From: Zygnema cylindricum
Lineage: Eukaryota > Streptophyta > Zygnematophyceae > Zygnematales > Zygnemataceae
Direction of reading: 5' to 3'
DNA length: 64,000 nucleotides
Assembly: GCA_037447655.1 (NCBI GenBank)
Contig: JBBHKE010002469.1
Span: 91,820 to 155,819, forward strand
The translations under genes and the position numbers were made by a program. Numbering within the stretch: the first letter of the stretch is position 1; every line of letters begins with the position of its first letter. The notes under the pieces were generated by a model, which worked only from the letters and a program-made list of their open reading frames with translations, was not told where the DNA came from and searched no databases. This document shows, piece by piece, positions 23,767-38,206 of the stretch.

Positions 23767-23927
23767 TGATAGGATCTAACAAGTCAAAATGCAACACAGC
23801 AGCGGAAGCATCCAAAAATGAAACATATATTCACACGAGAGGGGACAGTCCATAAAAGGCAATATATTCCATGGACATTTTTCCCATAATAAGTGTCTCT
23901 TTTTCCCTCCTACTAATCTGCGGTATA
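23767..23927 (-). repeat. Truncated 5' LTR of the copia element
   Basis: It starts TGATAGGATC at 23767 and matches 18316 onward until about 23922, where the similarity ends at TATATA beside the family B element at 23930. Two thirds of the LTR, including the part expected to hold the promoter, are absent. Confidence 0.75.
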
Positions 23928-23929
23928 TA

Positions 23930-24464
23930 CACCGCGCATCGTTATTTGTGTCAAAGTCACTAATTTGGGTTCTTAATTTTTTTTTTTTCCTCTTTTAGGA
24001 TACATGATTTTAATTTTCCTTGACGTTAATTGAGGTACCGTAAAAAATAGAGTAAAGAACTAAAGTTCAATAAGATCTAAATAGCGTGGTGTACGGTCGA
24101 TGTCAGACCGTACATAAATGTACCTTTTCAAGTGAAAATTTTACAAAAAATGAATTAAATCGGACGCGTACGCGTAGGAACGTGCGCTACAAAAACGGGA
24201 TTGGTCTGACACGTAAATTAGTATGACATGTATGGATATTTAAATTTCACTACGGTGTACGATTTTTTATATTTTGTACGGATACATATAATAATGTATA
24301 TAATCGTACAGAAAATTTTCCATTTTTGCTGTTCCAAATTAGCGTTAACACTGAAATTAGAATAAACCTTTTTTTTAAAAAATTTCAAATTCTTAATTAG
24401 CGTCAATGACGGTATATTTACTTACACACTATTTAAACTTTGACACTAATAACGATGCGCGGTG
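23930..24464. mobile_element. Tc1/mariner-like element, family B, upstream of HPPK/DHPS
   Basis: A 535-bp element with ends CACCGCGCATCGTTATT and AATAACGATGCGCGGTG and TA duplicated on both sides. It is non-coding. It lies about 200 bp upstream of the HPPK/DHPS start codon and directly beside the broken copia LTR. Confidence 0.75.
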
Positions 24465-24662
24465 TACTGTACTGTAGTAATAAGTAATAACAGCGCTGAA
24501 CTGTCATCCAGTCAAACGTACAGCATTCATCCTCAAGTCCTGTATTGTATTGTACAGTACGGTGCGGAATCCTAATTTCGTGCGATTTTCGTACGAAATG
24601 TTTCGCATTTTTGAAACAGTTGCTCTTCGCCCTCTTCCGCTTTGTCCGCAGAAGCGGCAGCC

Positions 24663-28671
<4,009 letters not shown>

Positions 28672-29862
28672 AATTTGCCAAAAGGTAGTCAAATTTGCAA
28701 AAACTAGGTAAAATTTACAAAAACCTAGTGAAATTTCTTAAAAACGAAGTAGAATTTTGCAAAAACTTGGTAATTAAGCCAAAGGGCATTTCGGTTTTTT
28801 GCTTTCTTCTCCTATGCATGTTTTTTTCACAAATTAGTGTTGTCCATTGTATTAACGCTGGGTTTGAAGGATAATAATGATTTGTCCAAGGCTATTGAAG
28901 CAAAAAACACAGTACAACTTACGAGTACTGTTGTTATGTTCATAAGGTTAATGTAGGGTCGGGGACAATGATGAGTTGTAGTCTGTTGCTTTATACATGT
29001 AAGTGTTTTGTTGATTTTGAGGTGGCGTTTGTTAGTTTTAGAGAGTTTTAATGAAAATTAGTGAGGATGTGAGACAAGCCTTAGAGTAATTTCTGGAAAA
29101 AGGTAGAGGGGAAAATCAGTGCACGAGGACTATTGATGCACCGTAAAAATAATATTTGGTCATGTAGCTTTATCTATCAACATCAAAACATGGCAAATTA
29201 AGTTAATGGGACAATAAGCTTGCTGGGAGTTTACTGCCATCTAAATCGATTTAATTTCAGTAACTGCGATAAATGGAAATTCTATAGTACTTGCTGATTA
29301 CACTTTTGTTGCATGTAGATATCGGTCATTATTCCGTTTTATTTGTGTATTTGACGACTCAAGGAACACAGATGAGTAGTTCTTCTTTGCGCAATTAGTG
29401 TACAAAAATGTTCTGGTAAATCACTGAATAGAGAAGTGAGCATGCATCTTGGACATCATTCTTGAAAATTGTGTCCATATTATCGGTAGTTTGGGTTACT
29501 ATACAGGGTGTTTACCTCGTGCTGCTTCTTTATCAGTGACATTTAAATTAAAAAATGAACAATTTGGCTTTCCCTTTCTCTCTTTAGAATAATGTTGGGA
29601 AGTTCTGGCTAGGATGCAAATACAATCAAAATTACAAGAGGCCCAAGAAAGGACCGACCAAAGTACATGTATCTGAGGTTTTACAGAATCTAGGGTATAC
29701 GCATTTGGATGGAAAAGATTCCAAGGCCTCGAATCCATTGCAATGCAAGTGGATACTTAAATTTTTGCATAAAGGGACACATTTGATTTGGAAGCATGAA
29801 AAATACCATGCCAAAAACTATGTTTACAATAGAAATAGCTTAAGGTAAAATACAGCCGACAG
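28672..29862. other. Intergenic, no gene recognised
   Basis: This is the 3' flank of HPPK/DHPS. A short repeated phrase (AAATTTGCAAAAACTAGGTAAAATT and variants) runs at 28672-28780. The rest is AT-rich with no supported ORF or RNA gene. Confidence 0.35.
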
Positions 29863-30324
29863 CAGAGGTCGTAAAAGTCAAAATTTTAGATAACCGAAAC
29901 CGACCGTTTTTTTTTTTCAAAATCTTAGTACCCGACGCCCGATCGGGTTGTGTCACGCTCCAAAATTGTTAACCGTTACCCGAAACGCGTTTACAAAAAT
30001 TAAAGTTAACCGAAACTCGATTTCTTGCAACTACCCGTACCCGCCCGTACCCGAATAAGTACGAAATTAATGGTACATTTCCCTTATACTTTCCACGATA
30101 CCAAGAGTACAAAGTACAATAATGTTGGATAGTATGGACAATACAAAACTTTCATTTTTTTTTTGTTTTTTTCTTACCCGACCATAACCGATTTTTTTTT
30201 TCTGTGAATCAACCGCCCGAATCCGCCCGGCCCCCCAAATTTGGCACCCGAATCCGTTCCGGATCCGACGCGGGCGGTCGGTTAACGGTCGGTTACGGTT
30301 TCGGTTGACCGTTTGAGACCTCTA
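29863..30324. mobile_element. hAT-like element with ACCGAAACCGACCG ends
   Basis: A 462-bp element flanked by the 8-bp duplication GCCGACAG (29855-29862 and 30325-30332). The termini are CAGAGGTC and GACCTCTA. Subterminal inverted repeats AACCGAAACCGACCG and CGGTCGGTTACGGTTTCGGTT follow. The middle is rich in ACCCGTACCCG-type repeats. The YAGAG terminus and 8-bp duplication fit hAT. Confidence 0.75.
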
Positions 30325-30332
30325 GCCGACAG

Positions 30333-30698
30333 TTTGCCGGTTGATATTTCAACGCATGTCAAAACTGATGCATCGCTAATATCGACACCTTCGCCGATGT
30401 ACAAAACCGAATACGCAGTAGAGGACAACAGGATTCAGTTCTTCAGTATTCAGCAATCTGACGGTCCTCACTGCGCGTGGAACTTCACTTCGACCGCTGG
30501 CGACCTGGCGACAGGGGTACCACATTTATTTACCGTACAAACTCGCTTACCGTACAAAAATTGTTGAGCTTTGGACTGATGTGACATCAGAATCGGTACA
30601 GTCGTGCCGATCTTCATGTTCTTTTCAAACTCGAAAGTGACCCTTACCTGCGCGCTGTCTTGACTCCCCATAGTTGTTACTTATTAGCCTTAAATGAC
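30333..30698. other. Intergenic, no gene recognised
   Basis: An 84-codon open frame (30313-30567) crosses the end of the hAT-like element and is therefore not a gene. Nothing else is supported. Confidence 0.3.
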
Positions 30699-30701
30699 TA
30701 A

Positions 30702-31903
30702 GGGTGCATCCCCATGTATTAAAGTATCGACTTTAATCTGTCGTTTTCAACAAAACGCAGTTCCGTACGAGAAAAACTTTAACCGTACAATAAAAGCAAT
30801 TCTTTAAAAGTACTGCAAACGTCAAGTCGATACTTTGAGTGTACGTCCTGTTTGTCGTCATGTTAGCGAATTTTGGCGTTTTCCTTTTTTCGACCCCCGG
30901 GCAAGAGAATTCAGCCCGTCAAAAAACTTCATCAAAAATCACCTCGCGACTTGATTTCAGGGAAAGTACCTCGAAAATGGCGAATGAAAAACGGTCCACG
31001 CACGCGCTACACGAGTGGGAAAATTTTAGGTCGATAAAAAAAAAAAAAAAAAATGTCGCTTTGCGACCTGTACGATTTTTTTTTTCAGGGGTCTTTCGCT
31101 TTCAACGTCATTTCATCAAGGTGAAATCCGCGAGAGAGTAGCTTCTCTCCTTCTACCGTACACTCTCCACCTACCGAACACTCTCTCCCACTTCCACCAT
31201 CACGCTCCCTCACACTCAATGTCTCACACAATGCAAAGCTCTTGAAATTGTTGTTTTTTTTTTTTTTTTGTAAAAAATTGCGATGAAGCACTCGTAAATA
31301 CGTCTCAGCAAAAAGGTTTCCTGACAGTTTTCCTGCAACAGATTACCTTTTCTCCGCAACAGATTAAATTTTTGAAGCAGGTGTGGAAAAGGAAGAAATT
31401 GCGAAGTGTAGAATTTCTTGGTTTTGTAAAAATATGCAGGCGGAGAGGAGTCAGTTGGACAGTGGTAGCAGGGTAGGAGTGTGACAGCGGTAGCAGGGTA
31501 GGAGTGTGACAGTGGTAGTAGGGTAGGAGTGTGACAGCGGTAACACTCATGGTCTGATGTCTACAATGTCACGGTCAATATTACGATGTCACGTGATGTC
31601 GCGGGAGTTGTGACAACATTTGTCATTGTAGACGTGTACATCCGTCGTCAGTTTTTGAGACGTCACCAATTGCCGCGTGTATTGTAGACGTTTACAACCG
31701 TCGTAGTTATCGCGTACGTCATCATTCATAGTAAGTTTCGTAGTCGTTTCCAACCGTCGCAAGTTGTACCCACATCTACACCCGTCACATTCCAAAGTTC
31801 CGATTTCATTTTCGCACATAGGGACGCTTTTCAAAGTAGTACGGAACACTTCGCTACAGTCCAAAATACTTTTCCAAAGTATCGCCTACATGGGGACGTA
31901 CCC
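30702..31903. mobile_element. Family S TIR element, left arm of a large palindrome
   Basis: A 1202-bp element with ends GGGTGCATCCCCATGTATTAA and TACATGGGGACGTACCC, flanked by TAA at 30699-30701 and 31904-31906. Inside are repeated TGTAGACGT/ACGTCTACA motifs, probably subterminal transposase sites, and a four-fold GTGACAG-GGTAG minisatellite at 31460-31540. An identical element in reverse orientation lies at 32192-33393. Confidence 0.7.
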
Positions 31904-31942
31904 TAATTATTGTTAGTGCGTTAATTAGAAAATATAACACTA

Positions 31943-32152
31943 CACCGTCGATCGTATTTAGCATCAATGTTTTTTTTGTCACTTAAAACATGTCGTACAC
32001 ACATGTCGGATTTCGGATCTGACGGTTGCGATTGAAAGGTAATATTCTCAGCTTACAATGGTGGTCTTAAACTGAAAATTGGACAAAAGTGTACGGAGAA
32101 AAGATGTTTTAAGAGACGAAAAAAACATTGACGCTAAATACGATCGACGGTG
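31943..32152. mobile_element. Tc1/mariner-like MITE at the palindrome centre, family A
   Basis: A 210-bp element with ends CACCGTCGATCGTATTTAGC and GCTAAATACGATCGACGGTG and TA on both sides. The flanking 38 bp on each side are also mirror copies. Confidence 0.75.
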
Positions 32153-32191
32153 TAGTGTTATATGTTCTAATTAACGCACTAACAATAATTA

Positions 32192-33393
32192 GGGTACGTC
32201 CCCATGTAGGCGATACTTTGGAAAAGTATTTTGGACTGTAGCGAAGTGTTCCGTACTACTTTGAAAAGCGTCCCTATGTGCGAAAATGAAATCGGAACTT
32301 TGGAATGTGACGGGTGTAGATGTGGGTACAACTTGCGACGGTTGGAAACGACTACGAAACTTACTATGAATGATGACGTACGCGATAACTACGACGGTTG
32401 TAAACGTCTACAATACACGCGGCAATTGGTGACGTCTCAAAAACTGACGACGGATGTACACGTCTACAATGACAAATGTTGTCACAACTCCCGCGACATC
32501 ACGTGACATCGTAATATTGACCGTGACATTGTAGACATCAGACCATGAGTGTTACCGCTGTCACACTCCTACCCTACTACCACTGTCACACTCCTACCCT
32601 GCTACCGCTGTCACACTCCTACCCTGCTACCACTGTCCAACTGACTCCTCTCCGCCTGCATATTTTTACAAAACCAAGAAATTCTACACTTCGCAATTTC
32701 TTCCTTTTCCACACCTGCTTCAAAAATTTAATCTGTTGCGGAGAAAAGGTAATCTGTTGCAGGAAAACTGTCAGGAAACCTTTTTGCTGAGACGTATTTA
32801 CGAGTGCTTCATCGCAATTTTTTACAAAAAAAAAAAAAAAACAACAATTTCAAGAGCTTTGCATTGTGTGAGACATTGAGTGTGAGGGAGCGTGATGGTG
32901 GAAGTGGGAGAGAGTGTTCGGTAGGTGGAGAGTGTACGGTAGAAGGAGAGAAGCTACTCTCTCGCGGATTTCACCTTGATGAAATGACGTTGAAAGCGAA
33001 AGACCCCTGAAAAAAAAAATCGTACAGGTCGCAAAGCGACATTTTTTTTTTTTTTTTTATCGACCTAAAATTTTCCCACTCGTGTAGCGCGTGCGTGGAC
33101 CGTTTTTCATTCGCCATTTTCGAGGTACTTTCCCTGAAATCAAGTCGCGAGGTGATTTTTGATGAAGTTTTTTGACGGGCTGAATTCTCTTGCCCGGGGG
33201 TCGAAAAAAGGAAAACGCCAAAATTCGCTAACATGACGACAAACAGGAAGTACACTCAAAGTATCGACTTGACGTTTGCAGTACTTTTAAAGAATTGCTT
33301 TTATTGTACGGTTAAAGTTTTTCTCGTACGGAACTGCGTTTTGGGTGAAAACGACAGATTAAAGTCGATACTTTAATACATGGGGACGCACCC
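32192..33393. mobile_element. Family S TIR element, right arm of the palindrome
   Basis: This is the reverse complement of 30702-31903, with the same 1202-bp length and only a few base changes. Three pairs of mirrored ORFs translate identically and a fourth (30839 and 33255) differs slightly. Its inner flank is TTA and its outer flank TAA, so it lacks a matching duplication of its own. The outer flank continues as a family A/B terminus (ATACGATCGACGGTG). Confidence 0.75.
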
Positions 33394-33419
33394 TAAATAC
33401 GATCGACGGTGTAGTTGTA

Positions 33420-33915
33420 GGAAAGATAGACGTGGCCGATTCTATTCAACTACCTTTAACAAGAGTTGTTTACACGGTTCTATCATTTTCGCCAAAAAAG
33501 GTCTCGACCGTACTAGTGGTACAACTCTACCGTAGTTCACCTTCAGTCACGGTTAGGTCGGTATTCCATTGCAAACAGATTGGAACATTCGTTGTTAGGA
33601 CGTAAAACTTAGGCGTTTGCGTAATAATTTAGGGCCATTTTTTGTCGCTTTCGTAAAAGTTATAAATACAACAGCGAAACAAATCCTTAATCTATTCCCA
33701 AAAGAATTCCGCCCCTTTAATCATAGTTAATAAGAACCAGAGTTAGTAATAAGAGTTACTGTAACCCTACAATTTTGTGCTTGTTTTTTCTGGTTATGAC
33801 CATAAAATAGTATTTGTGATAAATAAAACTAAGTAACCGGCGATGAATCTTCCACATCCTTTGTCCCCAACAATTTTGAATTGATAGAGATAATTTCCTT
33901 TCGTAGCGCTTCATG
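33420..33915. other. Intergenic, no gene recognised
   Basis: AT-rich spacer with no supported ORF, RNA gene or terminal repeat. Confidence 0.3.
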
Positions 33916-34890
33916 GAGTACACCGTGAATCGGTATTAGTGTTAATAAAAATTTCGCCACTTAATACGTATTTTCTCCGTACATAGGTCCGATTTTCACT
34001 TCGGGACCACTAATCGGAAGGTGGGAATCTTTTTTTTTCAATCGCAACCGTCAGATCCATATTCCGACAAGCGTGTACGGAGAAAAGATGTTTTAAGAGG
34101 CAAAAAAAACAATAACACTGAGGGTACTTTCGCATGCGCTAAAGTTACAATTATTTTTGTCGTTTTCCTCCATAACTTAGAAAAAAACAAGAAAATCTGC
34201 AGCTGTACCAAAAAACGAAATTACCACCGTACAAGTTGCGTTACCATGTCGTCTAACGCGTTTCGACCCATTTTCACGTCCTTCCATCTCATCTTCAAAC
34301 TTTATATAAAATCACCTGGCAAGGTGATTTTAAATAAAGTTCTAAGATGCCAGCAAATAGGCAAACATTGTCACACTTGTCGGAAGTTTTTTACAACTCT
34401 CGTGCGCGGAGTACCAAAAAAAAACCAACTGCAGGCTTACAGCCTGTACTAACCATTTTCCGTGCGCTATTTTCCGTACAGGGGCCGTGGAGGGGTCTCG
34501 ACCCACCGACGCCATTTCGCAAAAGCGAAGTCCACGAAAGCGCCTCTCTCTTTCTCTCGGTCCCACTATTGCCTCTATCTCAATATTCTTGCAATGCAAA
34601 ACGTCAATAATGGTATCAAATGAAAGATCTCTAAAAATTTTTTTTTTTTAATATCTTAGGGCGTGTTTTGATGGCAAGTAGAATGAGAAAGGACAAAAAA
34701 ACATAATCGAGAAACCATGGCGAAAAGATTTAGAATTTGTGACGTCGACGCTGTCATATTTTGAGCGTGACGTCAAAATGTCGCAAACCCTAAACATCTA
34801 CGATGTCACAAGTAGCTAGACGTCTACAACTGTCACTGTTTTGTACATGTCATCAACTGTCGCGAGTTTTGTAGTCGACTACAATACAAC

Positions 34891-35996
34891 CATAGTTCAA
34901 AAGTAGGTGAAAGTAGGCCCATAGAATATGCCTACTGTACGCAAAACATTCAATATGAGTATATGACCTTAAGGGTAACCTTCCGTCAGGCGTTCCCAGT
35001 AATCGTACGGTCACGTTTACTGGCAGTAATATTCGTAGCACCTTTCCATCAGGTCGTGGCAGCGAGACAAAAGTTGCTTACGTGTTGGATTGCGATTGGT
35101 ACCACGTAGGATCCTGCTGAGCCGGCCGGGAATAATGAAAGTTTTGAAAAGTACAAAATCTCAACTGTGTATCTGTACGGGCGGACGCCGATTAAAATAT
35201 CTAGTAGAGTCACGCTAATGTACAATCTGAACGTTCTTATGTTTGTCTTTGTATCAACGGCCACGAAAACCGTTGCAAAATGAAAATTTGTACAAATGTC
35301 CATGAATGTACCATTTGTACGTTCATGTATTATCGTTGTACCAGCAAAGGCGTGACGGAATGTCCTACAACCAAGATTTTGTCGTCTAACAAGGTGGCTT
35401 TGATATGAGAAGGTACACGCCATTTGCCACATGTAAGTATATAACCTCACGTCCGTCGTGGATCGACTCTGACTTTTACAAGTGGACCAATACACTCATC
35501 CAGTAAGCACAAAGTGTCCTCCTGAGGACAGTCGGAGGAGACTCGCCAGGTACTGGATAGAAGGGGTATTTGCGTCGAAAATTCAAAATCGGACTGTGGA
35601 AGTTTTCGCCAAAATTATGGAGAATCTTAACGAATTTTTGGTGAACATATTTTGTAAAAAAAATAAAAAAAACAGTACGACTTAGTACGGAAAGGTACTT
35701 TCTCCAGTAAACAACACCACTTTTCGCCTGATGGAAGGTTACCTTAAGACTCATATTGTAATCGGACCTATTCGGACCAATTAAAACATCCGGACCAATT
35801 AAAACATCCGGACCAAAAATTGGACCAATTAAAACATTCGGACCAAAAATATTTATTTACACTGCCAGATTCGGACGATTGGACGGTCGCTGATCAAAGT
35901 AGTGATCTAAGAAGATCACATGAAAAGCCCATAACACAACTTACGCTGAAGTCGCTGACCAAAGGCCTACCATAAAATGCCTACTTTTGAACTATG
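34891..35996. mobile_element. hAT-like element, copy 2, third layer of the nest
   Basis: The ends are CATAGTTCAAAAGTAGGTG and GCCTACTTTTGAACTATG, flanked by the 8-bp duplication AATACAAC (34883-34890 and 35997-36004). It has the same family signature (GGACGGTCGCTGATCAAAG) as 4833-5379. It is itself interrupted at 34973-35744. Confidence 0.75.
34973..35744. mobile_element. Harbinger-like element H3, innermost layer
   Basis: A 772-bp element with ends GGGTAACCTTCCGTCAGGCG and CGCCTGATGGAAGGTTACC, flanked by TAA on both sides, sitting in a TTAA of the hAT-like copy. It is the inverted relative of 1098-1878, and both share the block that contains CCTGAGGACAGTCGGAGG or its complement. Confidence 0.75.
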
Positions 35997-36521
35997 AATA
36001 CAACCGTCACAAATTACACCCACGTCTACATCTGTCACAATCTAAAGTTACGATTTCATTTTTTTACATACGAATGCTCTGAAATCTGTACGGAGAATCT
36101 TCGCTAAAAACAAAGTAACAAGACTAAGTTTCGGTTACATGCGAAATTACCCTAATAGCGCTTCACAGAGTACTGTTCTATCTTGATACAGAAATTATGG
36201 CTCTCCTCTGCTTTGTTAGAAAATGAACTGAAATAAAATTCAAGTGGAAAGTAAAAAAAAAAAAAGAAAGAAACACTCTGAAGTCTGCAAGCCTTGAACG
36301 TATCTGAACGTATTCCGTATTCCGTATTCCGTGCCGTACGTGTCTTCCGTATTGCCAGGAAGAAAGCAATTTATTCCCTTCCACTCATTTGGCATTTATT
36401 TGAAATTAAGTATTACCTGTACAAGATTCTTGTACAAAACTTTGTACAAGATTTCTGTACTTTCGTACAACAGTTTTGGAGTAGACTTACAAACAAGCTT
36501 CTAAGAAGATAAGATAAGGAT

Positions 36522-36540
36522 TATAAAAATATTTATAAAA
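36522..36540 (+). promoter_or_regulatory. TATA-like motifs before the methyltransferase
   Basis: TATAAAA occurs at 36522-36528 and again at 36534-36540. This is only 12-30 bases upstream of the chosen ATG, too close for normal plant TATA spacing plus a leader. Either transcription starts elsewhere or the leader is extremely short. Confidence 0.35.
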
Positions 36541-36552
36541 AGTAGAAGAGAG

Positions 36553-38206
36553 ATGGAAAGCTCCAGCTCTCTCCCTCCCTCTCCCTCCTCTACAATACCG
36601 GAAGACAACAAGCATCTCTTCAACCATTCTGATATCTATTCTCTCTATCGCCCTCACTATCCTCGCAGTTTGTTCACTTTCCTGTATTCTCTCTGCAAGG
36701 AAGTTTCAAACTCTCTCTCTCCCTCTCCCTCTCCCTCTCCCTCTCCCTCTCCCTCTCTCGCCTGGGACGTCGCTACAGGAAATGGCCAAGCAGCCATCGG
36801 ATTGGCTGAATATTTTGACAAAGTTTTTGCAACTGATGTCAGCTCTGAGCAAATCGCACGTGCGAAAACTATCATAAACATTCCTAATATTGATTTTCAA
36901 GTTTCAGATGCAGATAAAGAATATTCAGAATCCGGTCTTACTTTGGAACCAAATAGTGTGGATTTAGTGACTGTTGCTTGTGGATTACACTGGCTGGACA
37001 GAAAAGTTTTTTATCAAACTGTTTACAAAGTCTTGAAAAAAGATAAAGGTTTTTTTGCCGCTTGGGGATTCACAAGTCCTCGAATCGAACCAGAAGTTGA
37101 CAAAGTAGTGGAGGTAAAGTTCCTTTCCATGGGAAATTGTCTTTAATTTGAAATATAAAAGACGAGGAAAAGGAATTTATTACAAACCTGTTAAAAAATA
37201 CAAATGATACAAATAATGTTTTTGCCGGCTTAGTGTCTATGTTTTTGCGTTTGTTAGAAATTAAGAATTAATTTGTCCTTGTGAATCAAAAGGAAGGCAA
37301 AAATCTATTTTTCTCCACCTGTTCCTTTTTGTCTTTTTTTCCTCTTTCTCCTTTCCTTCCATCTTCTCATTCTCATTCTCATTATTTCTTTTCTCTTATT
37401 TCCCATCTGGTAGCCAAAAACCACCGAATTAAACTTTCAAGGGTTAGAATTCGGTTTTATTTTTTAGTCTTGAAGTTGTTATTAAGTGTAGCCGAGCGTC
37501 AAAGAGAAGGGGCTCTTGTTTGCTTCATATGAAAAATTGACAAAAATGTCCTTAATTTTGATCCGAAGGAAAGTTGCAAATCCTAGACTGAAGTCGTTTC
37601 ACTTTCAAATATATCCTTTTTCAATTTTAAATTTTGCTAATTTGTTTCACAAGCACATCGTTGATGTTTTCAACCTGTCGCTTTCCTTCTCTATCAGAAC
37701 TCTGAACTTCTGAATTCAGTGATAATCGATTAATCGGTGAAGTAAATTATCTGTAACACACTGGTGTCTGGAAAGACTGAAAGTTCTACTGAAGTACTCT
37801 GATGTTTTTCTTGATTCGTGGTTTTAAATGGTGATTTGATATTTTGACAATGCGTGTTTTTTTTTGGCCTTTTCAGGAATGTCGCTCTGAGGTACACAAA
37901 TATCGGAGACGAGGATTGGATGTTGCGCACAACCAATTGAAAGACATAGATTTTCCATTTCAAGAAATTCCTGTGGAAACCGGCACTTTCAATTGCGAGA
38001 TGGAATGGAATGTGGATGACTGTATCGGTTGGTTGTCAACGCTTTCATCTTCTCAGCTTGCAAAAAAGGCCACCGGTCGTGATTTGGTACAAGATTTTAA
38101 GCCAGCTCTTGTAAAAGCTTGGGGTTGCAATCCTGACGTAAAAAAAAGGGTGGTATTACCTTTGTATATGAGAGTCGGACGAGTAAAGGCTCAGTATCAG
38201 GCATAA
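36553..38206 (+). CDS. SAM-dependent class I methyltransferase
   Basis: Two exons (36553-37113 and 37877-38206, GT-AG, phase 0) encode 296 residues. It belongs to the small-molecule methyltransferases of the plant At3g61210/At1g55450 and yeast TMT1/CRG1 type; the substrate is unknown. Motif I is DVATGNGQAA, near residue 74. The acidic-loop region is DKVFATDVSSEQI, near residue 90. The post-motif segment VDLVTVACGLHWLD lies near residue 135. Exon 2 holds the family C-terminal part, starting ECRSEVHKYRRRGLD, and ends at TAA. An in-frame CTCCCT microsatellite (36712-36758) adds a run of Ser-Pro dipeptides before motif I. The start is the first in-frame ATG, and no later one would keep motif I. 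No targeting signal is obvious. Confidence 0.9.

Larger units (their letters stand above)
18316..23927 (-). mobile_element. Decayed Ty1/copia LTR retrotransposon
   Basis: The element reads on the minus strand. The 3' LTR is 18316-18802, and the truncated 5' LTR is 23767-23927. A primer-binding site TGGTATCGGAGC lies at 23753-23764, two bases inside the 5' LTR. A polypurine tract (GAGAGGGGGAT) lies at 18803-18813 next to the 3' LTR. The domain order gag, protease, integrase, RT, RNase H is that of Ty1/copia. Several stops and frameshifts break the reading frame, so it cannot be active by itself. The outer two thirds of the 5' LTR are missing and family B DNA abuts the break. No target duplication can be seen. 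Confidence 0.9.
34122..36152. mobile_element. Family S element, second layer of the nest
   Basis: The ends are GGGTACTTTCGCATGCGC and GCGAAATTACCC, the latter preceded by TTACAT. The flank is TAA on the right and a one-base variant, TGA, on the left. Subterminal ACGTCTACAACTGTCAC motifs lie at 34740-34870, with further copies at 36000-36050. Confidence 0.6.
33921..36170. mobile_element. Family A MITE, outermost layer of a four-deep nest
   Basis: The left end is TA|CACCGTGAATCGGTATTAGTG. The right end resumes after the inner insertion as TAGCGCTTCACAGAG|TA. The interior signature (TTTCGCCACTTAATACG, GTACGGAGAAAAGATG) is at 33953-34090. The right terminal repeat is split at TAA by the element at 34122. 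Confidence 0.65.

Noticed and set aside
31589-32506. Identical 91-, 81- and 68-codon ORFs on opposite strands around 31-33 kb
   Set aside because: They are mirror images produced by the palindrome. They lie in non-coding family S elements and show no protein family.
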